A stretch of 49,469 nucleotides of DNA from Gallionella sp. (GCA_028687575.1 JAQTZW010000017.1:1-49469), one strand, 5' to 3'. Shown: positions 1 through 9,331, counted from the stretch's first letter. Program-made: numbers and translations. The notes: generated from the letters alone by a model not told the origin.

Positions 1-43
1 CTGCCACATGTGCAGCCCAAAATTCCGTTCCCATTTTCATCAT
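1..43 (-). CDS. IS66 accessory protein, N-terminal 14 codons only
   Basis: The frame starts at an ATG at 43-41 (a second ATG follows at once), six bases after a GGAGG ribosome site at 50-54. The visible peptide is MMKMGTEFWAAHVA. The stretch GTEFWAAHVA is, to my recollection, typical of the start of the short first ORF (TnpA-type accessory protein) of IS66 elements. In that family it is a small accessory protein encoded with TnpB and the large transposase. The window edge cuts the gene, so only the start is seen; the call depends on this short match plus the terminal repeat next to it. Confidence 0.6.
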   Translation of the reverse strand, partial: MMKMGTEFWAAHVA

Positions 44-122
44 TCACAACCTCCGTATTGAAGGCATGAATCATGCAAAATTTGAAATCAGCCAACAAGT
101 CTGTGGTTTATGACGCGCTTAC
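1..122 (-). mobile_element. End of an IS66-family insertion sequence (partial, runs off window)
   Basis: Read on the minus strand, the integrase sequence changes at position 122 to 5'-GTAAGCGCGTC, which begins with the GTAAGCG tip typical of IS66-family terminal inverted repeats. About 80 bases inside this tip a small reading frame opens behind a strong ribosome site and resembles the first accessory ORF of IS66 elements. The element continues beyond base 1, so its other end, transposase and size cannot be seen. IS66 elements usually make 8-bp target duplications; the candidate here is GTTGTCTC at 123-130, whose partner would lie outside the window. Confidence 0.7.
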
Positions 123-464
123 GTTGTCTCGATACTCTGCAACAAGATCGGGCGTAATGGCGGCAAGTGAATATTTTCCCAGAACAGCTTTCAATTGCTT
201 GGCCTTCGATATTTCACCACGCTGGGTAAACGCACTTTTCGTTACGGTCACTTCTTTTAGGTAACGATCAAGTGCAACATCGAAGGTAAGGCGTTCTGAT
301 GGCGCACGCTGAATGAACACACCGCGCACCATTTCATCTTCAGTGCGACGAGACCAATCTTCGGCGTCTCTTTTTATACGGAAATTCTTTGAAGCGGTCG
401 GCCAACCGACCTTGCGAATAACAGCCTTCCAAGTGCCAGAAGGTGTCTTTGTGATAGTTGCCAT
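122..464 (-). pseudogene. Tyrosine-type site-specific integrase, 5' part only, disrupted by the IS
   Basis: The protein begins MATITKTPSGTWKAVIRK, the look of the N-terminal arm-binding domain of phage or island tyrosine recombinases. A SAM-like core-binding stretch follows, with LTFDVALDRYLKEVTVTKSA and ending in DLVAEYRDN. The start at 464 is preferred because GGAG sits just upstream; an in-frame ATG at 524 lacks this support. After about 114 residues the frame enters the IS66 end at 122 and stops at 108-110, so the catalytic domain with the R-H-R-Y residues is missing. The gene points away from the adjacent tRNA 3' end, as in many tRNA-integrated islands. It is very likely inactive unless the IS is lost. 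Confidence 0.8.
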
Positions 465-545
465 GATGCTCCAAAAATTCGTGAATGTACCAAAACTGTA
501 CTTTATCGAGAACACACTGTCCATAAGAACATTTATTCAGGCAAG

Positions 546-580
546 AAAAAAGCCACTAACTCGTTGAATTAGTGGCTTTT
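546..580 (-). terminator. Intrinsic terminator downstream of the tRNA
   Basis: A 12-bp perfect stem (AAAAGCCACTAA paired with TTAGTGGCTTTT, around 548-559 and 569-580) has a 9-base loop. On the minus strand it is followed by a run of T, so it fits the end of the tRNA (and of any rpoD read-through). In the other direction it has a weaker T tract. Confidence 0.8.
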
Positions 581-584
581 ATTT

Positions 585-661
585 TGGTGGGTCGTCACGG
601 ACTTGAACCGTGGACCAAAGGATTATGAGTCCTCTGCTCTAACCAACTGAGCTAACGACCC
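585..661 (-). tRNA. tRNA with anticodon CAU, probably tRNA-Ile2 (lysidine type)
   Basis: A complete 77-base cloverleaf with encoded CCA. The acceptor stem is GGGTCGT/ACGACCC, the D arm is TTAGCTCAGTTGGTTAGAGC, the anticodon loop is CTCATAA and the T loop is GTTCAAG. A CAU anticodon can belong to elongator Met, initiator Met or the Ile2 tRNA whose C34 is changed to lysidine by TilS. The anticodon arm context GGACTCATAATCC followed by TTGGTC resembles Ile2 more than elongator Met, and the paired first acceptor base argues against initiator. It lies 7 bases after the rpoD stop on the same strand, and its 3' end faces the broken integrase, so it is a plausible attachment site. Confidence 0.88.
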
Positions 662-668
662 GTAACTG

Positions 669-2654
669 TTAACCTTCGCTATCCAGGAAGCTACGCAGCT
701 TCTCGGAACGTGAAGGGTGGCGCAATTTACGCAACGCCTTGGCTTCGATCTGACGAATACGCTCACGCGTCACGTCGAATTGTTTTCCGACTTCTTCCAG
801 CGTATGGTCAGTATTCATCTCAATACCGAATCGCATGCGCAAAACCTTGGCTTCGCGTTGTGTCAGGCTGTCCAAAATATCACAAGTCGCACTGCGCAGG
901 CTCTCGTAAACCGCTGCGTCAATCGGCACGGTGGTATTCATGTCTTCGATGAAGTCACCGAGATGCGAGTCATCATCGTCTCCGACCGGCGTCTCCATCG
1001 AGATCGGCTCCTTGGCGATCTTGAGGATCTTATGGATCTTCTCTTCCGACATTTCCATCTTTTCAGCCAACGTGGCAGCGTCTGCCTCCATGCCGGTTTC
1101 CTGCAGAATCTGGCGCGAGATGCGGTTCATCTTGTTGATGGTCTCTATCATGTGCACCGGAATACGGATGGTGCGCGCCTGATCCGCGATGGAACGCGTG
1201 ATCGCCTGACGAATCCACCAAGTGGCATAAGTCGAGAATTTGTAACCGCGACGGTATTCGAACTTGTCCACCGCCTTCATCAGGCCAATATTGCCTTCCT
1301 GAATCAAATCAAGGAATTGCAATCCACGATTGGTATATTTCTTGGCGATGGAGATTACCAGACGCAGGTTGGCCTCGATCATGTCGCGCTTGGCGCGGTG
1401 TGAACGCGCCTCGCCATTGGTCATGCGGCGATTGATTTCTCTGATGTCGGCGATCGGCAAGCCCACACGATTCTGGATATCAATCATGTTTTGCTGTTTT
1501 TCCAGCAGAACATGCTGATAGCGCTCCAGCATGGTGCAATAAGGCTTGCCGGCCTTCAATTCTTCGGCGAGCCAGTCGAGATTGACCTCATTCCCGACGA
1601 AGCTCTTGATGAAATGAACACGAGGCATCCTGCACTTGGTGACGCAAATGTCCTGAATCGCGCGCTCATTGTTGCGGATCTCTTCAATCAAGCCGCGCAC
1701 CGTATCACACAGCGCATCCACCTGCTTCGCACCGAAGCGGAAACCCATCAGAGTCTCGGTGATACCGTTCTGGCACTCTTCGTATTGGGGACTACGGTAG
1801 CCATACTTCTCGTAAGCCTTGCCCATCTTGTTGAACAGATCGGCAGTCACGGCAAACTGCGCCAGTGCATCCGCTTTCAACTGCGCAAGATTGGCTGCCG
1901 CTGCCGCTGCCGAAGCAGCGGCAGTCGCCTCTTCGTCTAATTCATCTTCTTCATCGAGATCTTCTTCATCGCTGTCGTCGGCCTCATCACTCTCGTCGTC
2001 GTCTTCGCCGCCATAATCTTCTTCATCTTCTTCCGAGGCAGAACCTTCTTCCGGATCGACTTCGACAAAGCCATCAATCAATTCATTGATGCGCATCTCG
2101 TCATTTTCAATCTTGGCAACCAGCCCGAGAATCTCGGCAACGGAAACCGGACAGGCAGAGATCGCCTGAATCATGTGTCGCTGACCGTCTTCGATGCGCT
2201 TGGCGATCGCGATTTCTTTCTCGCGCGTCAGCAGGTCTACCGTACCCATCTCACGCATATACATACGCACCGGATCGGTAGTACGACCGAATTCAGAATC
2301 CACGGTAGATAAGGCGGCCTCGGCCTCCTCGGCAGCGTCCTCATCTGCGGCAGCGGGTGCCGCATCGCTCATGATCAAGGTTTCGGCATCCGGCGCGACA
2401 TCGCACACGCTGATCCCCATATCGTTAATCATGCTGGCGACGCTCTCGATCTGCTCGACCTCTATCATGTCGGGCAAGTGATCGTTGATCTCGGCATAAG
2501 TCAGATAGCCGCGCTCCTTGCCAAGGATGATCAGCGCCTTGAGACTGCTACGGCGCGCATCGGCATCCTCTTGCGGCAAGTTTGCCACTGGCAATTCAAC
2601 TTGGGCAGCCAGCTTCTTGCTTACCTTCTTTGTGCTCTTTTTCGTCGTAGCCAT
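669..2654 (-). CDS. rpoD: RNA polymerase primary sigma factor RpoD (sigma-70)
   Basis: A 661-residue housekeeping sigma factor that directs core RNA polymerase to -35/-10 promoters. Region 1.1 spans about residues 35-95 and region 1.2 about 126-158 ([12 protein letters not shown]). Region 2 lies about 415-490, with the core-binding and -10 melting motifs [20 protein letters not shown] and [10 protein letters not shown]. Region 4.2 near the C-terminus carries the -35 helix-turn-helix [20 protein letters not shown]. The non-conserved segment after region 1.2 holds an Asp/Glu-rich run (about 202-243) and then an Ala-rich run (about 244-256). This makes the protein longer than the 613 residues of E. 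coli. It is the last protein gene of the rpsU-yqeY-dnaG-rpoD cluster and also has its own candidate promoter. Confidence 0.98.
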   Translation of the reverse strand: MATTKKSTKKVSKKLAAQVELPVANLPQEDADARRSSLKALIILGKERGYLTYAEINDHLPDMIEVEQIESVASMINDMGISVCDVAPDAETLIMSDAAPAAADEDAAEEAEAALSTVDSEFGRTTDPVRMYMREMGTVDLLTREKEIAIAKRIEDGQRHMIQAISACPVSVAEILGLVAKIENDEMRINELIDGFVEVDPEEGSASEEDEEDYGGEDDDESDEADDSDEEDLDEEDELDEEATAAASAAAAAANLAQLKADALAQFAVTADLFNKMGKAYEKYGYRSPQYEECQNGITETLMGFRFGAKQVDALCDTVRGLIEEIRNNERAIQDICVTKCRMPRVHFIKSFVGNEVNLDWLAEELKAGKPYCTMLERYQHVLLEKQQNMIDIQNRVGLPIADIREINRRMTNGEARSHRAKRDMIEANLRLVISIAKKYTNRGLQFLDLIQEGNIGLMKAVDKFEYRRGYKFSTYATWWIRQAITRSIADQARTIRIPVHMIETINKMNRISRQILQETGMEADAATLAEKMEMSEEKIHKILKIAKEPISMETPVGDDDDSHLGDFIEDMNTTVPIDAAVYESLRSATCDILDSLTQREAKVLRMRFGIEMNTDHTLEEVGKQFDVTRERIRQIEAKALRKLRHPSRSEKLRSFLDSEG

Positions 2655-2704
2655 ATTTTTTCCAAATTACGTGAGACCTTAGTCAGGTCGCAGAAAAGCG
2701 CTGC

Positions 2705-2733
2705 ATTATACCCGAATAGAATTATTTTTTAAC
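2705..2733 (-). promoter_or_regulatory. Candidate rpoD promoter
   Basis: On the minus strand a perfect -10 box TATAAT lies at 2705-2710, with GTTAAA 17 bases upstream at 2728-2733 as a weak -35. It is about 50 bases before the rpoD start. A 17-bp perfect palindrome at 2731-2747 overlaps the -35. Confidence 0.5.
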
Positions 2734-2812
2734 CATTTCAAATGGTTTCGGAATCGCTCAAAGAATTTGATGCCCCCATCGTGCCCCGTTCATCGCGCAA
2801 TCCGCGACCGAT

Positions 2813-4558
2813 TCACTTTCCCGGAACGTCCTTGTTGCGCCGCAAGAGTTGCAGGTATTGCTCACGCTGCTCGCTACTCATCCCCGACGGCCCGCCACGC
2901 GCAGCTTCCTGCTGCATCACCTGAAACGCCTGCAACCGCCTGTCTTCTCTCAGCTTACCCAGCAGTCCATTAAATTCCCGCTCAACATCAAACTCTTCGC
3001 CCCACGCCAGCATCCCCGCTTCCGCCTGCGCAATCGTGCGCGCATGAGTCGTGCCCTGAAACATCTGCGCCAGTGCAGGGCCGCTTACCGCATAGTCGGC
3101 TTCCCGCAAAACCGACAGCAGCGCCATTACTGCCTCGGCATCTTCGCCCTCATCATGCCAATCACCCGGCATCTCCTTGCCGAACTCGGGGTGCGCCAGC
3201 AGACACTGCAACAGCACACGATGCACGGGGAATGATGCCCGAGCGGCTTTCTTAAAAGCACGCGGCGGCGCTTTTACTATCGGCGCAATTTCATACAAGG
3301 CTTCAAGCTCGGGCTGAGTAACGCCCGCCAATGCCGCCACCTCCTTGCGAAGCAACAGCGCCGTCACCGGAGAAGTAATTGCCGAAATTAGCGGTTTTGC
3401 ACGCTGAATCAATTGGTTGCGAGCCTCCTGACTGCGCAGATCCAACCCTGAACAAATTTCTTCCAGCAGGTATTCCGACAAAGGCATCGCCTCCGCCACA
3501 CGCTGCTCAAACACCTCTCGGCCAAATTCCCGCACAAAACTATCCGGATCGTGCTCGGCTGGCAGGAACAGGAAATTGATGCGCTTGCCATCCTGCAATA
3601 ACGGCAAGGCATTCTCCAACGCACGCCATGCAGCCTTGCGCCCAGCCTTGTCGCCGTCAAAACAGAACACCATCTGCTCAGCCAGACGCAACAATTTCTG
3701 GATGTGGTGCGACGTGGTAGCCGTCCCCAACGTTGCCACGGCATACTCGACACCATGCTGCGCGAGCGCAACCACATCCATATACCCTTCAACCACCAGC
3801 GCGCGCTGACTGCCTCGTATGGATTTTTGCGCCTGAAAAAGCCCATACAACTCGCGCCCTTTCTCAAAAAGGACGGTTTCCGGCGAATTCAGGTACTTGG
3901 GCTCACCCTTGTCGAGTACCCGACCACCGAAACCGATGACCTGGCCGCGCACATTGATGATGGGAAACATGATGCGATCCCGGAAGCGGTCATACCGCTT
4001 ATCGTCGTCGCCACTGATTACCAGCCCAACCTCTTCGAGTTCGTGGCGCTGATAATCGGGATAGGCGGCAGCCAGATTCTGCCACCCGTCTGGCGCGTAG
4101 CCGATACCGAATTTCGCGGCAATCGCACCGGTCAACCCGCGCCGCTCAAGATATTCAATCGCCCGGCGCGAGGCCTTGAGTTGCCCAAAGTAATAACGGG
4201 TGGCGACCTGCATGATTTCATAGAGATCCGGCGCCGCCTTGTGAGAAGCTACGCCGACTGCCGTTTGCTCATGCTGGACGGCCATGCCGATGCTTTGCGC
4301 CAACTCCTCGACGGCCTCGACAAACCCCAGCCCAAGATGCTCCATCACAAAACTGATCGCCGTGCCATGCGCACCGCAACCGAAGCAATGGTAGAACTGT
4401 TTGGCCTGGCTGACCGTGAAAGAAGGGGATTTTTCGTTATGAAAAGGACAGCAGGCGACATAATTCGCGCCCGCCTTTTTCAGGGGAACATAGCGCTCAA
4501 CCACGTCCACGATATCCAGACGGTTAAGCAGATCCTGAATGAAACTTTTTGGAATCAT
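2813..4558 (-). CDS. dnaG: DNA primase DnaG
   Basis: A 581-residue primase that makes RNA primers at the replication fork with the DnaB helicase. The N-terminal CHC2-type zinc domain is visible (CPFH at about 37-40 and CFGC at about 58-61). The central catalytic core contains the TOPRIM segment, with VVEGYMDVVALAQ and the acidic CFDGDKAG motif, about residues 255-320. The C-terminal third is the helicase-binding region and is poorly conserved. Length matches the family. The start used is MIPKSFIQDLL, the usual DnaG beginning; no strong ribosome site precedes it. Its place between yqeY and rpoD is the classical macromolecular-synthesis operon arrangement. Confidence 0.98.
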   Translation of the reverse strand: MIPKSFIQDLLNRLDIVDVVERYVPLKKAGANYVACCPFHNEKSPSFTVSQAKQFYHCFGCGAHGTAISFVMEHLGLGFVEAVEELAQSIGMAVQHEQTAVGVASHKAAPDLYEIMQVATRYYFGQLKASRRAIEYLERRGLTGAIAAKFGIGYAPDGWQNLAAAYPDYQRHELEEVGLVISGDDDKRYDRFRDRIMFPIINVRGQVIGFGGRVLDKGEPKYLNSPETVLFEKGRELYGLFQAQKSIRGSQRALVVEGYMDVVALAQHGVEYAVATLGTATTSHHIQKLLRLAEQMVFCFDGDKAGRKAAWRALENALPLLQDGKRINFLFLPAEHDPDSFVREFGREVFEQRVAEAMPLSEYLLEEICSGLDLRSQEARNQLIQRAKPLISAITSPVTALLLRKEVAALAGVTQPELEALYEIAPIVKAPPRAFKKAARASFPVHRVLLQCLLAHPEFGKEMPGDWHDEGEDAEAVMALLSVLREADYAVSGPALAQMFQGTTHARTIAQAEAGMLAWGEEFDVEREFNGLLGKLREDRRLQAFQVMQQEAARGGPSGMSSEQREQYLQLLRRNKDVPGK

Positions 4559-4643
4559 GCCAGCAAGCCACCCCTACACTAAATCGTTGGAGGGATACCC
4601 AAAAAGGAGCCCAACCAGGGAACCGCTTGAACCAGCGAGGAAA

Positions 4644-5090
4644 CTACTTCGACAACTGAGCCTTGATCAGGGCAGACACTTTACCCATGTCGGCGCGACC
4701 AGCCAGCTTTACCTTGACCGCTCCCATCACCTTGCCCATATCCTGCGGGCCGGCAGCGCCGACCGAGGCAATCACCTCGGCGACTGCGGCAGCAATCTCG
4801 GCTTCGTCCAACTGCTGGGGCATGTACTCTGCCAGCACACCCATCTCAAACTTCTCGACATCAGCCAATTCCTGACGCCCCGCCGCTTCGTACTGAGTAA
4901 TGGAGTCGCGACGTTGCTTGTTCATCTTTTCAATGATCGTAACAACATCTGCATCCGTCAGTTCGATGCGATCATCCACCTCGCGCTGCTTGATGGCGGC
5001 CAGTAATAGACGAATAGCCGAAAGACGCGCCGCATCCTTGGCGCGCATCGCGGCTTTCATGTCATCGGTGATTTTTTGCCTAAGACTCAT
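4644..5090 (-). CDS. YqeY/GatB-type protein
   Basis: A 148-residue protein of the YqeY family, related to the tail domain of the GatB subunit of tRNA amidotransferase. The start MSLRQKITDDMKAAMRAKD and the C-terminal part with MGKVMGAVKVKLAGRADMG are diagnostic. The family binds tRNA-like partners in GatB, but the role of free-standing YqeY is not settled; it may be a tRNA-related accessory factor. It lies between rpsU and dnaG on the same strand, a common order in Betaproteobacteria, so it is probably co-transcribed with ribosome and replication genes. Confidence 0.93.
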   Translation of the reverse strand: MSLRQKITDDMKAAMRAKDAARLSAIRLLLAAIKQREVDDRIELTDADVVTIIEKMNKQRRDSITQYEAAGRQELADVEKFEMGVLAEYMPQQLDEAEIAAAVAEVIASVGAAGPQDMGKVMGAVKVKLAGRADMGKVSALIKAQLSK

Positions 5091-5141
5091 AAAGCACTCC
5101 TGCCTGCGCGCATCGCATGAAGCACGCAGACGGAAACTGAC

Positions 5142-5354
5142 TTAGTACAACTTCGGAGGCAGAGTCTGGCTACGCAGACGCTTGTAGTGACGCTTTACAG
5201 CTGCAGCCAGCTTGCGCTTGCGCTCAGCTGTTGGCTTCTCGTAAAACTCACGCGCACGCAAATCGGTCAGGAGACCAGTTTTTTCTACGGAACGCTTGAA
5301 ACGACGCATTGCAACTTCAAACGGCTCATTCTCTTTAACACGTACGGTTGTCAT
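5142..5354 (-). CDS. rpsU: Small ribosomal subunit protein bS21
   Basis: A 70-residue basic protein ([20 protein letters not shown] to the TLPPKLY tail) matching bS21 over its whole length. It sits on the 30S platform and helps mRNA binding near the anti-Shine-Dalgarno region. It is the first gene of the rpsU-yqeY-dnaG-rpoD cluster and has a good sigma-70 promoter at 5392-5420. The 3' end is rich in basic residues, as expected. Confidence 0.98.
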   Translation of the reverse strand: MTTVRVKENEPFEVAMRRFKRSVEKTGLLTDLRAREFYEKPTAERKRKLAAAVKRHYKRLRSQTLPPKLY

Positions 5355-5391
5355 CTACAAACTACCTTTAACCTAAAAAATTGAGGGCGCG

Positions 5392-5420
5392 ATTCTAGCA
5401 AACACGTTCGCGCATCACAA
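5392..5420 (-). promoter_or_regulatory. Sigma-70 promoter of rpsU
   Basis: TTGTGA (5415-5420) and TAGAAT (5392-5397), read on the minus strand, are separated by exactly 17 bases and lie about 40 bases before the rpsU start. Both boxes match the consensus well. This is the most convincing promoter for the whole rpsU-dnaG-rpoD operon. Confidence 0.7.
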
Positions 5421-5471
5421 CTTATATTTTCAAATACTCAAGCGAACAGCTGCAAATATCCAGCAAGCGAA

Positions 5472-6677
5472 CTATTGCACCGTGATGCGGGCGAATTTTC
5501 GCTTGCCGACCTGCGCCACCACCACCCTGCCCGCCACCACTACGTCAGCCTTGTCGTTCACTCGCTCTCCATCCAGCTTGACTGCGCCCTGCTGAATCAT
5601 GCGCACCGCCTCGGAGGCACTACTGACCAGATCGGCCTGCTTCAGCAATTGCGGCACAAGAATCTCGCCCGCCGTGGCAATGACTGCGACTTCCGGCATA
5701 TCGTCCGGCAATACACCCCGACGGAAGCGCGCCTCGAATTCTGCCAGCGCAGCCTCGGCATCCCGACTGGAGTGGAAGCGCGTGACGATCTCCTGCGCCA
5801 GCATCACCTTAATATCGCGCGGATTCCGCCCAGCCTTGGTTTCTTCGCGTAAGCCCGCGATCTCGCTCATGCTGCGGAACGACAGCAACTCGTAGTAACG
5901 CCACATCAACTCATCCGAGATCGACATCAGCTTGCCAAACATGTCGGTAGGCGTATCCGTAATGCCAACATAATTTCCCAGCGACTTGGACATCTTGCTC
6001 ACACCGTCCAACCCTTCCAACAGGGGCATGGTTAGCACACACTGGGACGGCTGGCCGAAATGTCGCTGCAACTCGCGCCCCATCAGCAGGTTGAACTTCT
6101 GATCGGTGCCCCCCAGCTCCAGATCGGCTTTTAGCGCGACAGAGTCATAGCCCTGCACCAACGGGTAGATGAATTCATGGATCGCGATCGGCTGATTGCC
6201 CTTGTAACGCTTGGAAAAATCGTCGCGCTCCAGCATCTGCGCGACGGTATGCGTCGCCGCCAAGCGTATCAGATCCACCGCGCTGAACTTATCCATCCAG
6301 GCCGAATTAAAAACGATCTCAGTCTTTTCGGGGTCCAGCACCTTGAACACCTGTTCGCGGTAAGACTGAGCATTCACCAGCACCTGTTCGCGCGACAACG
6401 GCGGACGGGTGGCATTCTTGCCGGTCGGATCGCCGATCATGCCGGTAAAATCTCCAATCAGAAACAGCGCGTGATGCCCCATATCCTGCAACTGGCGCAT
6501 CTTGTTCAGCAACACCGTATGACCCAGATGCAGGTCAGGCGCGGTGGGATCGAAACCCGCCTTGATACGCAACGGACGCCCGGTCGCCAACTTCTGCTTC
6601 AGCTCAGACTCTATCAGCAGCTCGTCTGCCCCGCGTTTGATCAAATCCATCGTCGCTTTTTGTGTCAATTCATCCAT
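5472..6677 (-). CDS. tyrS: Tyrosyl-tRNA synthetase
   Basis: A 401-residue class I aminoacyl-tRNA synthetase that charges tRNA-Tyr in the cytoplasm. The HIGH motif appears as HLGH near residue 51, the KMSKS loop as [10 protein letters not shown] near 230, and an S4 RNA-binding domain fills the last 60 residues ([20 protein letters not shown]). Sequence around the active site ([20 protein letters not shown]) fits the TyrZ-like subgroup found in many Proteobacteria. It is monocistronic in appearance, divergent from the peptidase gene at 6881, as in other Betaproteobacteria. Confidence 0.98.
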   Translation of the reverse strand: MDELTQKATMDLIKRGADELLIESELKQKLATGRPLRIKAGFDPTAPDLHLGHTVLLNKMRQLQDMGHHALFLIGDFTGMIGDPTGKNATRPPLSREQVLVNAQSYREQVFKVLDPEKTEIVFNSAWMDKFSAVDLIRLAATHTVAQMLERDDFSKRYKGNQPIAIHEFIYPLVQGYDSVALKADLELGGTDQKFNLLMGRELQRHFGQPSQCVLTMPLLEGLDGVSKMSKSLGNYVGITDTPTDMFGKLMSISDELMWRYYELLSFRSMSEIAGLREETKAGRNPRDIKVMLAQEIVTRFHSSRDAEAALAEFEARFRRGVLPDDMPEVAVIATAGEILVPQLLKQADLVSSASEAVRMIQQGAVKLDGERVNDKADVVVAGRVVVAQVGKRKFARITVQ

Positions 6678-6791
6678 ATTTCTTCACATTCTGCAGAGCG
6701 GAAAAACCTTCCGCTCATCCTTGTTTTAGTACCGCTTATCGGCTAATATGCGGCGTTCGTTTTTATCCCTCGCCAATCGTCAGTTTGGCTT

Positions 6792-6819
6792 TTGAGGACA
6801 GGCCTGTTTCTGTTACAGT
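6792..6819 (+). promoter_or_regulatory. Candidate promoter of the M23 peptidase gene
   Basis: TTGAGG (6792-6797) and TACAGT (6814-6819) are separated by 16 bases, about 60 bases before the chosen start at 6881. The match is fair and spacing is slightly short. Confidence 0.4.
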
Positions 6820-6880
6820 CCGCACCAATTTCAGTGGCACGCTGCACGCGAAGCCAAGAGCTCACACCCCGGAGACGCGA

Positions 6881-8179
6881 ATGTTAACGCAAAATATGAT
6901 CAACCAAGAGCGTAAAAACAAATTGCGCTGGTTCGTCACCATATCCACCCTGCCGTTGCTGGGCGTCGTAACCGCATTTGGGTTAGTGCCTACCAACAAT
7001 CTTGGCCTGAACAACGAACCTGTTTCCGTAGAAGAAATCACTCTGCCGGTCAGCGCGCCACTCAAGGCTGCCAACACCACTTTCTGGCGCACCGAACGCT
7101 TGCAACCAGGCGATACCATCGCCGATTTGACGCAAAAATTGGGCATCAAAGATGCAGCCGCCAGCGACTATTTACGCAACAGTGCCGATGCGCGCTCGTT
7201 CCGCAAACTCCCGAACGGCAAAGAGCTACAGGCCGAAACTGATGCCACTGGCGCACTGGTTTCCCTCCGCTACCTGGATGACAAAGGCGCACAAGTCATC
7301 ATCAAGAAGCAGGACGACCGTTTCACGACCGAAACCATCGCAGCCCAGCTGGAAAAACGCCTGTTCGTGCGCACCGGCGAAATCAAGACCAGCTTGTATG
7401 AAGCCACAGACGCAGTCGGCATGCCCGAATCCGCAGCCAACCAACTGACCCAAATCTTCAACGGCGACATTGACTTCCACCACGATCTCAAGCCCGGCGA
7501 TAAATTCACCGCCGTCTACGAGATGACCTACAGCAACGGCGCACTGGTCAGCACCGGCAAGATCCAGGCCGCCGAATTCATCAATCAAGGACATGCCTAC
7601 CGCGCCGTGCTGTTCAGCGAAGACGGCAAGCACAGCGACTACTACACACCGGAAGGCAAGAGTCTGCGCAAGGCTTTCCTGCGCTCACCGATCGCTTTCT
7701 CGCGTGTCAGCTCCGGCTTCACCATGTCGCGCTTTCACCCGGTGCTCAACCAGTGGCGTGCTCACAAGGGCGTTGACTTCGCCGCACCTATCGGGACACC
7801 GGTCAAAGCCACCTCCGATGCTACCGTTTCTTTCGTAGGCCAACAGAATGGCTATGGCAATGTTGTCATGCTGAAACATCAGGGCAACCTGTCCACCGTT
7901 TACGGCCACCTGTCGCGCTTTGCCAAAGGCCTGCGCACCGGCCAGCGCATCGCGCAAGGCGATGTGATCGCCTATGTCGGCATGACCGGCATCACCAGCG
8001 GTCCGCATCTGCACTATGAATTCAAGGTCAACGGCTTGCAGCGCGACCCGCTGCGCGTAGCCCTGCCAAACGCACTGCCCGTCAGCGATGCACACCGCGC
8101 GGAATTCAAATCACTGACCGACAACTTCATCGCCCGCCTGAACCAATTGCGCAACACCAACCTGGCCAAACTCGACTAA
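6881..8179 (+). CDS. Membrane-anchored M23 family murein endopeptidase
   Basis: The start at 6881 follows GGAGA at good spacing, giving 432 residues; a longer in-frame opening from 6662 has no such support. One N-terminal membrane segment (about residues 13-33, FVTISTLPLLGVVTAFGL) anchors a periplasmic region. This begins with an OapA/LysM-like stretch (LQPGDTIADLTQKLGI) and ends with an M23 (LytM) domain. Zinc ligands are seen as HKGVD near residue 294 and HLHYE near 376, so the enzyme looks active. Family members cut peptide cross-links in peptidoglycan during growth or division. anmK, a cell-wall recycling gene, follows after 7 bases, which suggests one transcript. Confidence 0.93.
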   Translation: MLTQNMINQERKNKLRWFVTISTLPLLGVVTAFGLVPTNNLGLNNEPVSVEEITLPVSAPLKAANTTFWRTERLQPGDTIADLTQKLGIKDAAASDYLRNSADARSFRKLPNGKELQAETDATGALVSLRYLDDKGAQVIIKKQDDRFTTETIAAQLEKRLFVRTGEIKTSLYEATDAVGMPESAANQLTQIFNGDIDFHHDLKPGDKFTAVYEMTYSNGALVSTGKIQAAEFINQGHAYRAVLFSEDGKHSDYYTPEGKSLRKAFLRSPIAFSRVSSGFTMSRFHPVLNQWRAHKGVDFAAPIGTPVKATSDATVSFVGQQNGYGNVVMLKHQGNLSTVYGHLSRFAKGLRTGQRIAQGDVIAYVGMTGITSGPHLHYEFKVNGLQRDPLRVALPNALPVSDAHRAEFKSLTDNFIARLNQLRNTNLAKLD

Positions 8180-8186
8180 GCACCCG

Positions 8187-9305
8187 ATGACACCCCGCGA
8201 ACACCAGCCCGAGCTGTACATCGGGCTGATGTCTGGAACCAGCCTGGACGGTATTGATGCCGTCCTTGTTGCTTTTGAACCGGACGATACCGCCCGGCCC
8301 CGGCTCATCGCAAAATCCTACCTGCCGTACCCCGACGACCTCAAGCAGGTGATACTCGCTCTGCACACCCCGTCACACGACGAGCTGCACAATACGCAAT
8401 TGATCGCCAATCAACTGGCGAAGCTGTACGCTCAGACGGTCTGCAAACTGCTGGCAGCGACGCCGCACACCGCCCGCCAGATTAACGCGATCGGCTGCCA
8501 CGGCCAGACCATACGCCACCGCCCCGAACACGGCTACACCTTGCAGATCGGCAACGCGGCGCTGCTGGCCGAGCTGACCGGCATCAGCGTGGTCAGCGAT
8601 TTCCGCAGCCGCGACATCGCCGCCGGCGGACAGGGCGCACCACTGGTTCCCGCCTTCCATGACAAGCTGCTACGCCACGCCACGCGCCACCGCGTGATCG
8701 TCAACATCGGCGGCATCAGCAACCTGACCGACCTGCCGCCGGGCGGGGCCACCTGCGGATTCGACTGCGGCCCCGGCAACCTGCTGATGGACGCGTGGTG
8801 CATGCAACACCGGGATGAGCCTTACGATGGCGGCGGCGCATGGGCGGCAACCGGCACGACCATCCCTGCGCTACTGGACAAAATGCTGGCAGAACCGTTC
8901 TTTTCCCTGCCGCCGCCCAAGAGCAGCGGGCGCGACCTATTCAACATGGACTGGCTGCATCAACGACTGACCGGCAATGAAGCGGCCACCGACGTGCAGG
9001 CCACCCTGCTCGAACTGACCTGCCGCAGCATCGCCGACTGCATCCGCCAGCAATGCTCGGGCGCACAGGAAATCTACGTCTGCGGCGGCGGCGCGCACAA
9101 CGCCACGCTGATGAAACGCCTGTCTGCGCTATTGCCAGACAGCCTCGTAGAAACCACGCAAGCCGTCGGCGTGGATGCCGACTACCTCGAAGCCATCGCC
9201 TTCGCCTGGCTGGCCGAACAAGCGATGCACCGCCACCCCGCCAACCTCCCCGCCGTCACCGGCGCCCGCCACCCCTGCATACTGGGCGCGATCTATCCGG
9301 CGTGA
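8187..9305 (+). CDS. anmK: Anhydro-N-acetylmuramic acid kinase
   Basis: A 372-residue kinase that opens and phosphorylates 1,6-anhydro-MurNAc to MurNAc-6-phosphate during muropeptide recycling. The N-terminal GLMSGTSLDGID (about residues 12-23) and the central GCHGQTIRH, VNIGGISNLT and FDCGPGN motifs are those of the AnmK branch of the ASKHA fold. Length is normal. It lies 7 bases behind the M23 peptidase gene, the standard pairing in Betaproteobacteria, and is closed by a strong bidirectional terminator. Confidence 0.97.
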   Translation: MTPREHQPELYIGLMSGTSLDGIDAVLVAFEPDDTARPRLIAKSYLPYPDDLKQVILALHTPSHDELHNTQLIANQLAKLYAQTVCKLLAATPHTARQINAIGCHGQTIRHRPEHGYTLQIGNAALLAELTGISVVSDFRSRDIAAGGQGAPLVPAFHDKLLRHATRHRVIVNIGGISNLTDLPPGGATCGFDCGPGNLLMDAWCMQHRDEPYDGGGAWAATGTTIPALLDKMLAEPFFSLPPPKSSGRDLFNMDWLHQRLTGNEAATDVQATLLELTCRSIADCIRQQCSGAQEIYVCGGGAHNATLMKRLSALLPDSLVETTQAVGVDADYLEAIAFAWLAEQAMHRHPANLPAVTGARHPCILGAIYPA

Positions 9306-9331
9306 GCTCACATCACCCAATCTTCAGACGT

